NCBI GenBank assembly: GCA_964563585.1
Contig: CAZLXG010000031.1
Span: 1-26,368, forward strand
Origin: CAZLXG01 sp964563585
GTDB taxonomy: Bacteria > Bacteroidota > Bacteroidia > Flavobacteriales > Flavobacteriaceae
Reading direction: 5' to 3'
Length of the DNA stretch: 26,368 nucleotides
In this document: in pieces, positions 8,242 to 18,000 of the stretch
How the letters are laid out: each line of letters starts with the position of its first letter
How positions within the stretch are numbered: position 1 is the stretch's first letter
The notes under the pieces: generated by a model
Database searches by the model: none
What the model was told of the DNA's origin: nothing
What the model saw: only the letters and a program-made list of their open reading frames with translations
Position numbers and translations under genes: made by a program

Positions 8242-9045
8242 TTATAACTTATAATGATTTATTAGTAATTTCTCATATACTTTATCAGGTAAAATAAATT
8301 TCAAAACGATTGAAAATTTCTGCATAAAAGCACCAACTTTATAATGAATTTTTGGTGATTTAGTTTGAATAATTTTTAATACTGCTTCTGCAACTTCAAT
8401 TGGGTCGCTACTTCTATTCACATCTTCATCAATATCATTTAAAACCGAAGCATATTTTTTCTCGTAAGGTGAGCCTTTTACAATGGGAGCATGAAAACGT
8501 CCTGCTGCAATATTGGTAGCAAAATCACCTGGTGCAACATTGGTCATTTCAATATTAAAATCTTTTAACTCCATTCTAAAAGCTTCCGTTAAAAGTTCTA
8601 ACGCACCTTTACTGGCACTATAAATACCACGATAAGGCAATCCCATATAACCTGCAATAGATGTAATATTAATTATTAAACCAGAGCCTTGTTTGCGCAT
8701 TTGCGGTAATACCGCTTTTATAACATTGATTGGTCCGAAAAAATTAGTTTCAAAATTTCTTTTAATTTCAATATCTGGAATTTCTTCAATAGGTCCAGTA
8801 ATTCCTGCACCTGCATTATTTATAAGCACATCAAGTTTGCCTTCTTTTTCAATAACAGTTTTTACAGCTTGCTGAATTGTATTGATGTCCGAAACATCTA
8901 ACGCTACTAACGAAAACTTGCTTGTTGTATAATTATCTGGATTTCTACTAGTTCCATAAACTATAAAACCTTTGTTAGTTAAATATTCACCCATAGATTT
9001 CCCTATTCCTGAAGACCCGCCTGTAATTAAAACAACTTTTGACAT
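8242..9045 (-). CDS. Short-chain dehydrogenase/reductase
   Basis: A 267-residue cytoplasmic classical SDR that should use NAD(P)H to reduce or oxidise a carbonyl/hydroxyl substrate. Visible motifs are the nucleotide-binding T-G-G-S-S-G-I-G (8-15), N-N-A-G (76-79), the structural Asn in N101-F-F-G, the catalytic Ser129, and Y142-S-A-S-K146, followed by the P-G-D-F segment after the active site. The C-terminal tail (F-M-Q-K-F-S-I-V-L-K-F-I-L-P-D-K) is hydrophobic and may touch the membrane. This tail is common in SDRs related to retinol/ketoreductase-like enzymes. The substrate cannot be told from the sequence. Confidence 0.9.
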   Translation of the reverse strand: MSKVVLITGGSSGIGKSMGEYLTNKGFIVYGTSRNPDNYTTSKFSLVALDVSDINTIQQAVKTVIEKEGKLDVLINNAGAGITGPIEEIPDIEIKRNFETNFFGPINVIKAVLPQMRKQGSGLIINITSIAGYMGLPYRGIYSASKGALELLTEAFRMELKDFNIEMTNVAPGDFATNIAAGRFHAPIVKGSPYEKKYASVLNDIDEDVNRSSDPIEVAEAVLKIIQTKSPKIHYKVGAFMQKFSIVLKFILPDKVYEKLLINHYKL

Positions 9046-9099
9046 GATTACAAAATATTTTATGGTTTAAAAATACAATAATAAATTATGAGATTTCCT

Positions 9100-9107
9100 C
9101 AAAAATA
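9100..9107 (-). promoter_or_regulatory. Possible -7 box of the SDR gene
   Basis: TATTTTTG on the minus strand fits TAnnTTTG and would give a leader of about 50 bases before the SDR start. There is no well-placed TTG upstream. The box overlaps the T-rich tail of the hairpin behind the SRP RNA, so the sequence may serve only one of the two purposes. Confidence 0.3.
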
Positions 9108-9112
9108 TGAAT

Positions 9113-9167
9113 ACAATAAACTAAAAAATCTTGATTCGCCTTAGCTTTCAAGATTTGAGTTTATTGT
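9113..9167 (-). terminator. Long hairpin behind the SRP RNA
   Basis: The arms 9113-9134 and 9148-9167 are inverted repeats: ACAATAAACT and ATCTTGA pair with their complements, apart from a small A/C bulge in the middle. That gives about 17 pairs around a 13-base loop. It begins some ten bases after the 3' end of the SRP RNA and is followed on the minus strand by ATATTTTT. It most likely ends transcription of ffs before the SDR gene. Confidence 0.6.
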
Positions 9168-9176
9168 ACAAAAAAT

Positions 9177-9270
9177 GGCAAGCTACCTACATCACACCGC
9201 TACGACCATTTACCTTTGCTTCGTTCCCGACCTGGAGGATTTAACAGGAGCTGGTTGTGTAGGACTTGCC
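9177..9270 (-). ncRNA. ffs: Signal recognition particle RNA (4.5S type)
   Basis: A 94-base RNA gene. Read on the minus strand it starts GGCAAGTCCTACACAACC and ends GATGTAGGTAGCTTGCC, and the ends pair (GGCAAG with CTTGCC, then CCTACA with TGTAGG). The apical part has the conserved core CCAGGTCGGGAACGAAGCA and AAGGTAAATGG, which form the loop and the asymmetric bulge that bind the Ffh M domain. The RNA partners with Ffh to target nascent membrane and secreted proteins. The 5' end is set by a perfect upstream promoter whose start point falls at about 9270. The ends could be off by a few bases. Confidence 0.92.
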
Positions 9271-9274
9271 GTTG

Positions 9275-9304
9275 CAAATATACAATCTTTTAAAATTTTC
9301 ACAA
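9275..9304 (-). promoter_or_regulatory. ffs promoter
   Basis: On the minus strand TTG (9304-9302) is followed by exactly 19 bases and TATATTTG (9282-9275), a full match to the Bacteroidota sigma-A consensus. The predicted start lies at the first G of the GGCAAG terminal helix of the SRP RNA. This is the cleanest promoter in the window. Confidence 0.75.
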
Positions 9305-9358
9305 TGATTTTTTATACTGATTTTAAATAAATATCTTGCTTCAAAATTAAAGTTAAAA

Positions 9359-10393
9359 ATGAATACATTCAAACAGCTCACAATCATATTTATAGCCATT
9401 TTACTAGTTTCATGTGGTTCAAATTCTGGTCAGAAAAAAAATGCTTTTTCAATCAAAACAAATGCTATAAAAGGGGATATTTCTATAAGTGAAACACTTA
9501 CGCTTTCATTAGAAAACAAAAAAAATCATATTATTGATTCTATTTCTTATACTTTAAATGGAAACAAAATTAATGAAACCTCAGCTTTAAAAAACGCCAA
9601 ATTAGGAAAGCAAACTATTGAAGTTACGGTTTATTATGATGGAGAAAAGCAAGTGGCAACGTCTAATATTACTATTTTAAATAACGAAGTACCAAAAATA
9701 TACACCTTTAAAATTTTAAATGAATATCCTCACGATATTACGTCGTACACACAAGGTATTGAGTTTTTAAATGATAATTTATACGAAAGTACAGGTCAAT
9801 ACAAAGAATCTAAACTTAGACATGTTGATTATAAAACGGGTGAAATTATTAAAAATATTGACTTAGCTAATGAGTATTTTGGAGAAGGTCTTACTATTTT
9901 AAATGATAAAATATATCAACTTACATGGCAAAAAGGAACCGGTTTTGTTTATGATGTTAACACGTTTGATAAACTAAGCAGTTTTAAATATGGCAATAGT
10001 AAAGAAGGTTGGGGATTGTGTAATAACACTTCTACAATTTATAAAAGCGATGGTACAGAGAAAATTTGGAGTTTAAATACTGAAACATTAATAGAAGAAG
10101 ATTTTATACAAGTATATACTAATAAAGGAAAAATTGGACGCATAAATGAATTAGAATGGGTGAATGGACAAATTTATGCTAACATTTATCAAAAAAATGG
10201 AGTTGCTATTATTAATCCAAAAAACGGAGCTGTTATTGGTGTTATAGATTTTACTTCATTAAAGAAAAAAGTAACCCAACATGATGGTTTAGATGTGTTA
10301 AATGGAATTGCCTACAACCAAATTACAAAAACTATTTTTGTGACTGGGAAACGTTGGGATAAATTATTTGAAGTTGAAATTATTGAAAAGTAG
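9359..10393 (+). CDS. Glutaminyl-peptide cyclotransferase lipoprotein
   Basis: A 344-residue lipoprotein (signal ending L-L-V-S-C with the acylated Cys at 19) that should convert N-terminal Gln of exported proteins to pyroglutamate in the periplasm or envelope. Residues about 30-115 form a short Ig-like strand region. Residues about 115-344 match the glutamine cyclotransferase family (Glu_cyclase_2, the plant/papaya-type five-bladed propeller): H-D-I-T-S-Y-T-Q-G-I-E-F, L-Y-E-S-T-G-Q-Y, E-G-L-T-I-L-N-D-K-I-Y-Q-L-T-W, G-W-G-L-C, S-D-G-T, N-E-L-E-W-V-N-G, and a C-terminal L-D-V-L-N-G-I-A-Y ... F-V-T-G-K-R-W-D motif. These are the family's hallmark segments. It lies beside the gene for SRP RNA and close to a locus whose products all begin with Gln after processing. 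Confidence 0.9.
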   Translation: MNTFKQLTIIFIAILLVSCGSNSGQKKNAFSIKTNAIKGDISISETLTLSLENKKNHIIDSISYTLNGNKINETSALKNAKLGKQTIEVTVYYDGEKQVATSNITILNNEVPKIYTFKILNEYPHDITSYTQGIEFLNDNLYESTGQYKESKLRHVDYKTGEIIKNIDLANEYFGEGLTILNDKIYQLTWQKGTGFVYDVNTFDKLSSFKYGNSKEGWGLCNNTSTIYKSDGTEKIWSLNTETLIEEDFIQVYTNKGKIGRINELEWVNGQIYANIYQKNGVAIINPKNGAVIGVIDFTSLKKKVTQHDGLDVLNGIAYNQITKTIFVTGKRWDKLFEVEIIEK

Positions 10394-10398
10394 CCTTC

Positions 10399-10415
10399 AT
10401 TCCTATTTTTAGGAA
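10399..10415 (+). terminator. Weak hairpin after the glutaminyl cyclase
   Basis: ATTCCTA (10399-10405) and TAGGAAT (10409/10410-10415) form a perfect short stem around a T loop, six bases behind the stop codon. There is no T run after it, so it is a weak or non-classical terminator at best. Confidence 0.3.
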
Positions 10416-10451
10416 TATAAAGTTTTATAACCAACCAAAATTAAAAGCAAA

Positions 10452-10675
10452 ATGAGTAATTCGTATAAAGTACCTGTGGTTTCAAAAAAATGTTGATACC
10501 ATTTATTTTAGTAACCTCATTATTTGCTTTATAGGGGATTTTCCAAGCTGTTACCTACCTCATGGTGTAAGCCTAATTAGAACTTTCAAATTTAGCACAA
10601 GCTTTTAGAATGTGTATAAAAAGACTCTCAACTATAGCAACAGTTATTTTAAGTATTCTTTTTGAATGTTGATAG
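10452..10675 (+). pseudogene. Decayed FucP-type MFS sugar transporter, 5' remnant
   Basis: ATG 10452 opens M-S-N-S-Y-K-V-P-V-V-S-K-K and stops soon after a seven-A run (10484-10490). One extra A would join it to M-L-I-P-F-I-L-V-T-S-L-F-A-L starting at 10490. This is the N-terminus and first membrane helix of FucP/sugar MFS transporters, where the family continues L-W-G-F. Here the Trp codon is TAG (10532-10534). The frame then reads G-I-F-Q-A-V-T-Y-L-M-V, a plausible corruption of G-F-A-N-D-V-T-N-P-M-V, with TAA codons after it, then L-E-L-S-N-L-A-Q-A-F (from 10577), which fits the family's next conserved stretch. The match fades after about 10640. Only the first ~70 codons of a gene of over 400 remain; the rest is deleted or unrecognisable. 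Positions 10676-10763 hold nothing I can name. Confidence 0.7.
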
Positions 10676-10763
10676 AACTTGTAATTGTAAAAGCGATATG
10701 AGTTGATAAACAGAGAAACTATAACTGCTATCAATAAAATAGTCGATTGTTTGATTTTATATT

Positions 10764-10806
10764 CCTTTATTATTACCTAAGAAAGTAAAGATTTATAATA
10801 ACAAGG
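10764..10806 (-). terminator. Possible terminator of the spr operon
   Basis: CCTTTATTATTA (10764-10775) and TAATAACAAGG (10796-10806) are imperfect inverted repeats around a 20-base loop, seven bases behind the sprF stop codon on the minus strand. The stem is AT-rich and no long T run follows, so the call is tentative. Confidence 0.35.
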
Positions 10807-10812
10807 ATATCA

Positions 10813-11790
10813 CTATTTATGCACTGCACTCTGCGTACATGGACAATTACTTATCGCTTGCAAAAAGTCTAATCCAATAGTTACTACATGTGTTCCAGAA
10901 TTATAAGCTGCTAAATCGTTAGTTGTTACTTGATATGCATACCCAAAATAGAAAATAGATTTCTTGAAACCTACCATTGGTCCAATATTTAAAGGTTTAA
11001 GTAATTGATCGTTAAGAAAACGATATGAAATACCTGCCCAAAAATAATCTTCATTCCTATTATATTTTCTAAACTTAAAATTGATATCGGTAGCAGAACG
11101 CTTATCACTTGTAAACATTTGATAAAAAATAGATGGTTCAAATTCTAATCCACTTTTTTTAGGACCTCTAAACGTAAATCCAGAATACACTTGATAGTTT
11201 AATAATAAATTTGGTTCTAGTTTTCTAAGTGAACCATCAAAATCTTTATCTAACATATTGTTGGCATTAAAACTTAAAAAGAACCCTTTATATCTGTATA
11301 ATGCACTAACATCAAAGTTATGATTAGTTGTTAATCTATCATCTGTAACAAATGGGTCAATTATTGGATTTTCATAATCCGTAGTAAAGTTATCGATGTT
11401 AATTCTGAAGCTATTTAAATTGTACGAAATACCCAAAGACAAATATTGTTTTGAATAATAATCTAAAATTAAATGATGTGCAAAAGTAAATTTAGCACCT
11501 TTTTGAATCGTATTTCCGTTACTGTCATTATAAAAAGACACGCCTATACCTGAACGGTCTGCTATTCTAAAATCTGCATAAATAGATTGATTGTCTGGTG
11601 CGCCTTTTATGCCTACCCATTGTGTAAGCGCATTAGCTCTAAGTTGTAAATTATCTCCAATTCCTGCATATGCTGGCGAGATTACAAAATTATTATCTGC
11701 CAAGTACTGGGTAAATACGGGCAAATTAAACTCTTGACTATAGCCTTTCGCCATAGTCATAAGTAGTAGGTATATAATTAATTTTCGCAT
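10813..11790 (-). CDS. sprF: PorP/SprF family outer-membrane protein
   Basis: A 325-residue outer-membrane beta-barrel protein of the PorP/SprF family. The signal peptide ends K-G-Y-S|Q-E at residue 18/19. The family's N-terminal hallmark follows: F-T-Q-Y-L-A-D-N-N-F-V-I-S-P-A-Y-A-G, then W-V-G-I-K-G-A-P-D-N-Q-S. The rest alternates barrel strands and ends with the aromatic-rich F-Y-F-G-Y-A-Y. In Flavobacterium johnsoniae SprF sits directly behind sprB and is needed for SprB to reach the cell surface through the T9SS. The same order and a gap of only 21 bases behind the adhesin gene make that role very likely here. The odd Cys-containing tail (N-C-P-C-T) follows the barrel. The symbol rests on family plus position. 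Confidence 0.9.
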   Translation of the reverse strand: MRKLIIYLLLMTMAKGYSQEFNLPVFTQYLADNNFVISPAYAGIGDNLQLRANALTQWVGIKGAPDNQSIYADFRIADRSGIGVSFYNDSNGNTIQKGAKFTFAHHLILDYYSKQYLSLGISYNLNSFRINIDNFTTDYENPIIDPFVTDDRLTTNHNFDVSALYRYKGFFLSFNANNMLDKDFDGSLRKLEPNLLLNYQVYSGFTFRGPKKSGLEFEPSIFYQMFTSDKRSATDINFKFRKYNRNEDYFWAGISYRFLNDQLLKPLNIGPMVGFKKSIFYFGYAYQVTTNDLAAYNSGTHVVTIGLDFLQAISNCPCTQSAVHK

Positions 11791-11811
11791 CTTATTTTTA
11801 TTTTATATCCG

Positions 11812-12075
11812 TTATCTGTAAAGTGTAAAGTGCCCTACAAATTCACGTCTATCTATATTATCATTAAGTTTTACAACATACCAGTAATCTCCAGTAGGAA
11901 GTTCTTTTCCTTTATATTTTCCATCCCATTTCTGCCCTATATTTAAGGTGGCTATTTTACGTCCATATCTATCGAAAATATCGAACGTTAAATCGTTATA
12001 TTGTGTAGCACAACCTGGACCCCATTCATCTAGAACACCATCATCATTTGGTGTGAAGTAATTTGGAATACACAC
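11812..12075 (-). other. T9SS type B sorting domain of SprB
   Basis: This part encodes the last 88 residues of the adhesin: the P-N-Y-F-T-P-N-D-D-G motif, W-x-P-G, F-D-I-F-D-R-Y-G-R-K-I, W-D-G-K-Y-K-G-K-E-L-P-T-G-D-Y-W-Y and the final strand. It matches the gliding-motility-associated C-terminal domain that directs proteins through the T9SS. Type B domains typically need a PorP/SprF partner, here the next gene. Confidence 0.9.
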
Positions 12076-15000
12076 ATCTATATATTCAAAATACATGGTG
12101 GCCATAGCAATACAACCATTAACATCTGTTACTGTTACAGTATAATCACCAGAAGCATAAATAATAAAAGTGTTTGAGCTTCCAAAAGACCCATCGTCTA
12201 AAGCATATTCATAAGGTTCTGATCCACCTGAAGCAATTGCTACAATTTCATTTAATCCACCATTTTCTAATGCAAGTTGTAATGGATCAAAATCTGTAAT
12301 GTCGAAAAGTAACGTTCTTTGAATACAACCATTTGTATGTCTTACATCAATAAAATGACCTATTCCTGCTGGTACATTTATAAACTCATTACTAACTTGA
12401 TAAGGAGCTCCATTTAACGAATAATCTAAATCTGCAAGATTGGTTATACTAGCATCAACAGTTACTGTAACTATATTACTAGATGCATTATTAACACAAC
12501 CATATTCAATAACAACTTCAGGGTTAATAAGTACAGATTCTGGGAATGTTATATTCCATTCTGTTGGACAACCCAAATCATCAAGCACATAAACAATATG
12601 ATCTCCACCGTCTAAACTAGTAAAATCAAATATTGTTTGAGTTGCTGTACCTATTGTATAGGTTCCATTTATATCATCTAAACTCACACTATATGGCATA
12701 TTTCCACCAGAAAGTTCAATACTAAACTCACCATCTAAATCACCACTACATATTTCTGGTAATATTGAATTAGAAACAATAGTAAGTATTACTGGAATGG
12801 CATCATCAATAGTAAAATCGAAAAGAATAAAACAACCTAATTCATCTTGTGCAATAGCCTGATAATTACCTGGTGCTAAATCTTCAAACGTTGATGTTTC
12901 AAAAAATTGATCTAAACGTGGTGAAATAGCATATTTAATAATTCCTGTTCCGCCTGAAGCAGTAATCTCTAACATACCATTATTTACACCTGGACATGAT
13001 ATATTTGAAGGGTTAAAATTAGCTATTAAAGGTAATGTAGGTTCTGTAATAGGAATTTGTGCACTTGTTTCTAAACAATCCCCACTTTCTACCTCAACTT
13101 GATATATTCCTACAGGTAAATCTGTAAAAACTCCTGGAGTAATTTGAATTGGTGCTGGAGTAATATCTGTTCCAGATGCATCTTGCAATGTATAGACATA
13201 ACTACCTAAACCACCTTTTGCAATTGCTACAATTACACCTGTAGTATCTCCATTACAGTTAATCGTAGCATTAGTCGAATCTAATTTCACTTCTAATGTT
13301 GGTAATGGGTCAATAGTAATTTCATTTGAAATATTAGACGAACAACCATTAGCATCTCTTACGTAATACGTATATGTTCCATCTGCAACTGAGAACGTTA
13401 CCGAAGTTGCAAACGAACCTAATATTGTTGTAAATGTAGCCGTTTCGCTATATTCATAAGTTCCTGTTCCTCCAGTAGCACTTAATGTAAGTGTTGTACT
13501 TGTTGTACAGGTTTGTGATGTTTCTTTTACTAAAGTAGCTTGTATTTCAGTTGGTTCATCAATAACAATATCTACTGAAGTAAATTCACAATTATATCCG
13601 TCGGCAACTACAAGGTTATACGTTCCTGCACCTAAATCACCAAATACTGGAGATGTTTGAGGTCCAGATGAACTCACTGTTGGAGCAGTCATATTTAAAA
13701 TATATGAATAATTACCTCCTTGTCCACCAGTTACTAAACTTGCTGTTATAGTAGCGTTCGTATCGCCATAACAAGATAATAACGATGTACTTGCTGTTAT
13801 TGTCGCATCAATAGGTGTTGGTAAATCTAGTGTTACATTATCTGAAACTATACATCCACCAGCATCACGTACATTAACTGTATATGAACCTGCTGATAAA
13901 CCTGTAAACGTACCATTTGATGAATAAGCAACTGTTGCTGTTCCTGTTAATTCATATTCTAATATTCCCCAACCACCACTAGAAATTGCTGTAATCGTTC
14001 CTTTGTCGTCATCACAAGTTACATTTGATGTTTCTGTAGCTACTACTGTTAATGCATCTATTGGTGACGCAATTATCACACTAGTTGTTGTAGAACAAAA
14101 CGGACTAGCAGTTTCAGTCATTACAACTGTATAAGTACCTGCTAACATGCCTGTAACTATTTCTGGGTTTGTTAATGTATTTGCAGCAACAACACCTAAA
14201 ACAGATGTTGAAGAACTATCAAATACTTCATATGTATAAGCTCCTGAATAACCACTAACATTCATTTCAAATGAACCGTTATTATCTCCAAAACATGTTA
14301 CTGGCGTTGGTGATGTTGTAACTGTAGGCGTTATTGCCGATGATAAAACTATAGTCACATCTTCAGAACATAACGTTGTTGTATCTGTTATTGTAACCGT
14401 ATAAGTTCCTGATGGCACACCAGAAAACACATTACTTGTTAAACTAATTGATACTGGATTTGGACTTATTGTATATGAATAAGTTCCTGTTCCGCCAGAA
14501 CCTGTTACAGTAATTTCTCCATCATCATCATTACATGTTGGTAATGCTGTTACAGATGGAATAATTCCTATCGGAGCTTCTATATCTACTGATACTAAAT
14601 TACCACAGCCATTAATATCTCTAACCTCAATTGTATGATTACCAGATGTTAAATTTGATATGCTAAAAGGTGCTGTATTTGTTTGAAAAATACCACCATC
14701 AATACTATACGTATATGGCGCCATTCCAACCGTTAATAATGTTACATCTATTTCAAAATTTCCTTCGGTTACTGTACATTGATTGTTTACTGAAGCAGTA
14801 ATTACTGGTTCAGGGTCTTGTGGTAATACTAACGCAATTGTTGTTTTTATACAACCGTAAGCATCCATAACATGTACATAATATGTATTTGCATCAACAT
14901 TAAAAGTACTCGCAGAAGCCCAAGAAGGGTCTGTATCTAAAGGTGCTGTTGCAGATGTTGTTATTTGATATAAATAAGGTGCAGTTCCATCTGTAGCAAT

Positions 15001-18000
15001 AGCAGTTATAACTCCTGAATTCGGGTTACAATTTGCATTTTGATCTACAGTTGCTCCAATAGTTAAATCAATAGCAGATTCTGTTATATTAAAAGGAACT
15101 GTTACCACGCTACATCCTGTATTAACTCCCGATGTTTCAGTTATTAAAACAAAGTAATTTCCGAATGGTAATAATCCTAAATTGTTTATTGCTAATGAGC
15201 CAGTAGCAGGTACTAAACCAGTTCCACTAACACCTGTTGTTACTAATGATAACGAATCAAATATTTCATAAGTCACATTTGTTGCAACAGCATAAATACT
15301 GTTTATGGTAAACGATACATTCCCATCTGCACTACCAACACAGGTTATATTATTTGATGTTAACGCACTTGCTGTTAACGTTGAATTCGTTGGAATTGGC
15401 GCCGTTGCTGTTTCATAATAACTACAATCTGTAGAAACGTCATATACTATAAATGTATAAGTTACGCCTGGTATTAATCCTGTAAATGTAGCTGTTTGAC
15501 TTCCAACACTATCTTCTGGAATCCAAGTTCCTCCAGGTGGTGGAGGTGGAATAAATCCTTGATAAATGCTAAAAAAGAAAGGACCAGAACTTACTAAAGT
15601 TGTTCCAATACTAACCACAACTTCTCCTCCTAGTGCACAATCTACTGTTGCTGCTATATTAATATCTAAATCACTTGGCGGTGATGCTACTAATACATCT
15701 TGAACTAATATTGAACAACCATTTGCATCAACTACATTAATTTTATATAACCCAAAATCAACAAAATCAAAAGTCGTAGATATTGTTCCTGAGGCATTTA
15801 GTTCAGTTGCAGAGTATCCATTAGTTCCTGTAACAAAATAATTATATGGAGCTGTTCCTCCTGTTACACTATCAACAATTACAGATCCTTGTGAAACTCC
15901 TGAAGGTCCACAAGTAATATCAATAGTATGATAATTTACTACAATAGGATTTGGTTCTGCTATAGTAATCGTTTCAGTATCTATACAAGATTTAGCATCG
16001 GTTAACGTAACCGTATAATTACCAGCAGGTAAACTAGACGTTTGCGTGCCATAATTTGTTCCTGTTGTATCATTAAATACATTGATAACAAAAGGCGGTG
16101 TACCAACTGCATTATTTATAACTATTTGAATTGATCCATTTGTATCGCCATTACATAAATTTGGTATAGATGTTACCGAAGTTATTTCAGGTAATGAAAT
16201 AGCAGTAATAATTTGCACTCCAGATTCAACCGTACATCCGTTAGAATCTGTTATTTGAAATTGATATGTTCCATCTGTTGATGCTGTATGTATAAATGAT
16301 ATTCCAATAACTGAAGTTGAACTTCCATAAGCACCTCCGTTAAAAGATACAGCATACGTAAATGGTGCTGTTCCTCCAGAAACAGTTCCTGTAATTGTTC
16401 CATCTGGTGATACTGTACAGTCTAAATCTTTGGTTATAATTGTACTAACCGTCATCGGTGGTAAAGGTGCAATGGTATAAGATTCGCTATAAACACAATC
16501 ATTAGCATCTCTCACCTGAAATGTATATGTGTCTGGTGCTAATCCTGTAAATATATTTGATGTTTGATATGCTGTTACAGCAGATGCTGGAGCTATAATT
16601 TGATATTCTAAAGGTGCTACTCCTCCTGTTGTCCCTGTAATTGTTACATCAGAAACCAAAGCTGGACAACTTAAAGGTGTATTACTAAAATCTAAATCTG
16701 TTGGTGGATTTAAAGGATCTATAGTAATTGGCGCAGTTAAGAATGTACAATTATTAGCATCTCTAATAGTTATAGTATAAATTCCATCTAATAATCCAGA
16801 AAATGTTAATCCTGTTTGAAAAGTTACACCATCAATACTATATGTATATGATGCTGTTCCTCCTGAAACTCCCGATACAGTAATAACACCATTAGTTAAA
16901 CATGTATATGGTGTTGTTAAAGTTGCAGTACCATTAATTGCTGGTGTTGCTATAATACTAATGGTTTGCGGTGTTGTAACACATACATCTGGTCCTACTG
17001 AATATTGTACCACAACATCATAATTCCCTGCTGCTAAACCTGTAAAAATTGGTGAATTAAAAAATGTTACACCATTATCAATACTATACTCTAAAGTATT
17101 TCCGTTTGGGTTAGTTACGTTAATATTTATTTCACCTACATCACCTTCATCAAAACAAAGAATATCTATTTTTGTAATATTAAAAACTGGAGCAGGAATT
17201 GCATCTACAGTTATAGAAACATCTACTGAACAGTTATTAAAATCTACAACTGTTATATTATAAACACCCACAGTTGGTACATTAATTATTGGTGTTCCTT
17301 GAAAAACTGTTGTGCTATTTACAAAGTATGAATACGGTGGCGTTCCTCCTACTGGATAAACAGTAATTTCACCGTCTGTACATGTTAAAGGTTGCGTAAG
17401 CGCTACAGTTGCTGTTAATTCTGGTGGATTTATAATTTCAATATCGCTAGTATATACACAACCATCTTCCGTTGAAATATTTACAGTATATATTCCTGGG
17501 TTTAGGTTATCAAAAGTATAATTACTTGCCGTAATTGGACCAACACTATTTACTAATGTGGCACCATCATAAATTGAAAAGAAGTATTGTGGACGCACAT
17601 CATTTGCGGCTAAATCCACACTTCCAAATTCACCAAAGCATAAAGGTTGGGTGATAATAGTTGAAACAGTAAAATCTCTTTCTCTTATTTGTACGTCTGG
17701 AACTGAAAATATACATGGATTTGGTGTAACCCCAATTTGACGAACATAAACACTATAAAGTCCTGCTGTAGTTACAGAAAACACATTACTTGTTTGATAG
17801 GTTACTCCATCAATACTGTATTCATAACCACTTGGTACTCCGCCAACAGTAATTTCGCCAGGAGTTGTACAATAGATATCTCTTGATGTAACTGTAGGTA
17901 TTAATAAATTTGTATAAACATTAAAATAAAACTGATTAAAACAACCACCATCATAATTTAATGTTAATCGATATTGCCCAGCAGTATTTATTAAATAATC

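Noticed and set aside
12076..17900. CRISPR array or DNA-level tandem repeat
   Set aside because: The periodicity is in the protein only; units are of variable length, diverged in DNA and without spacers.
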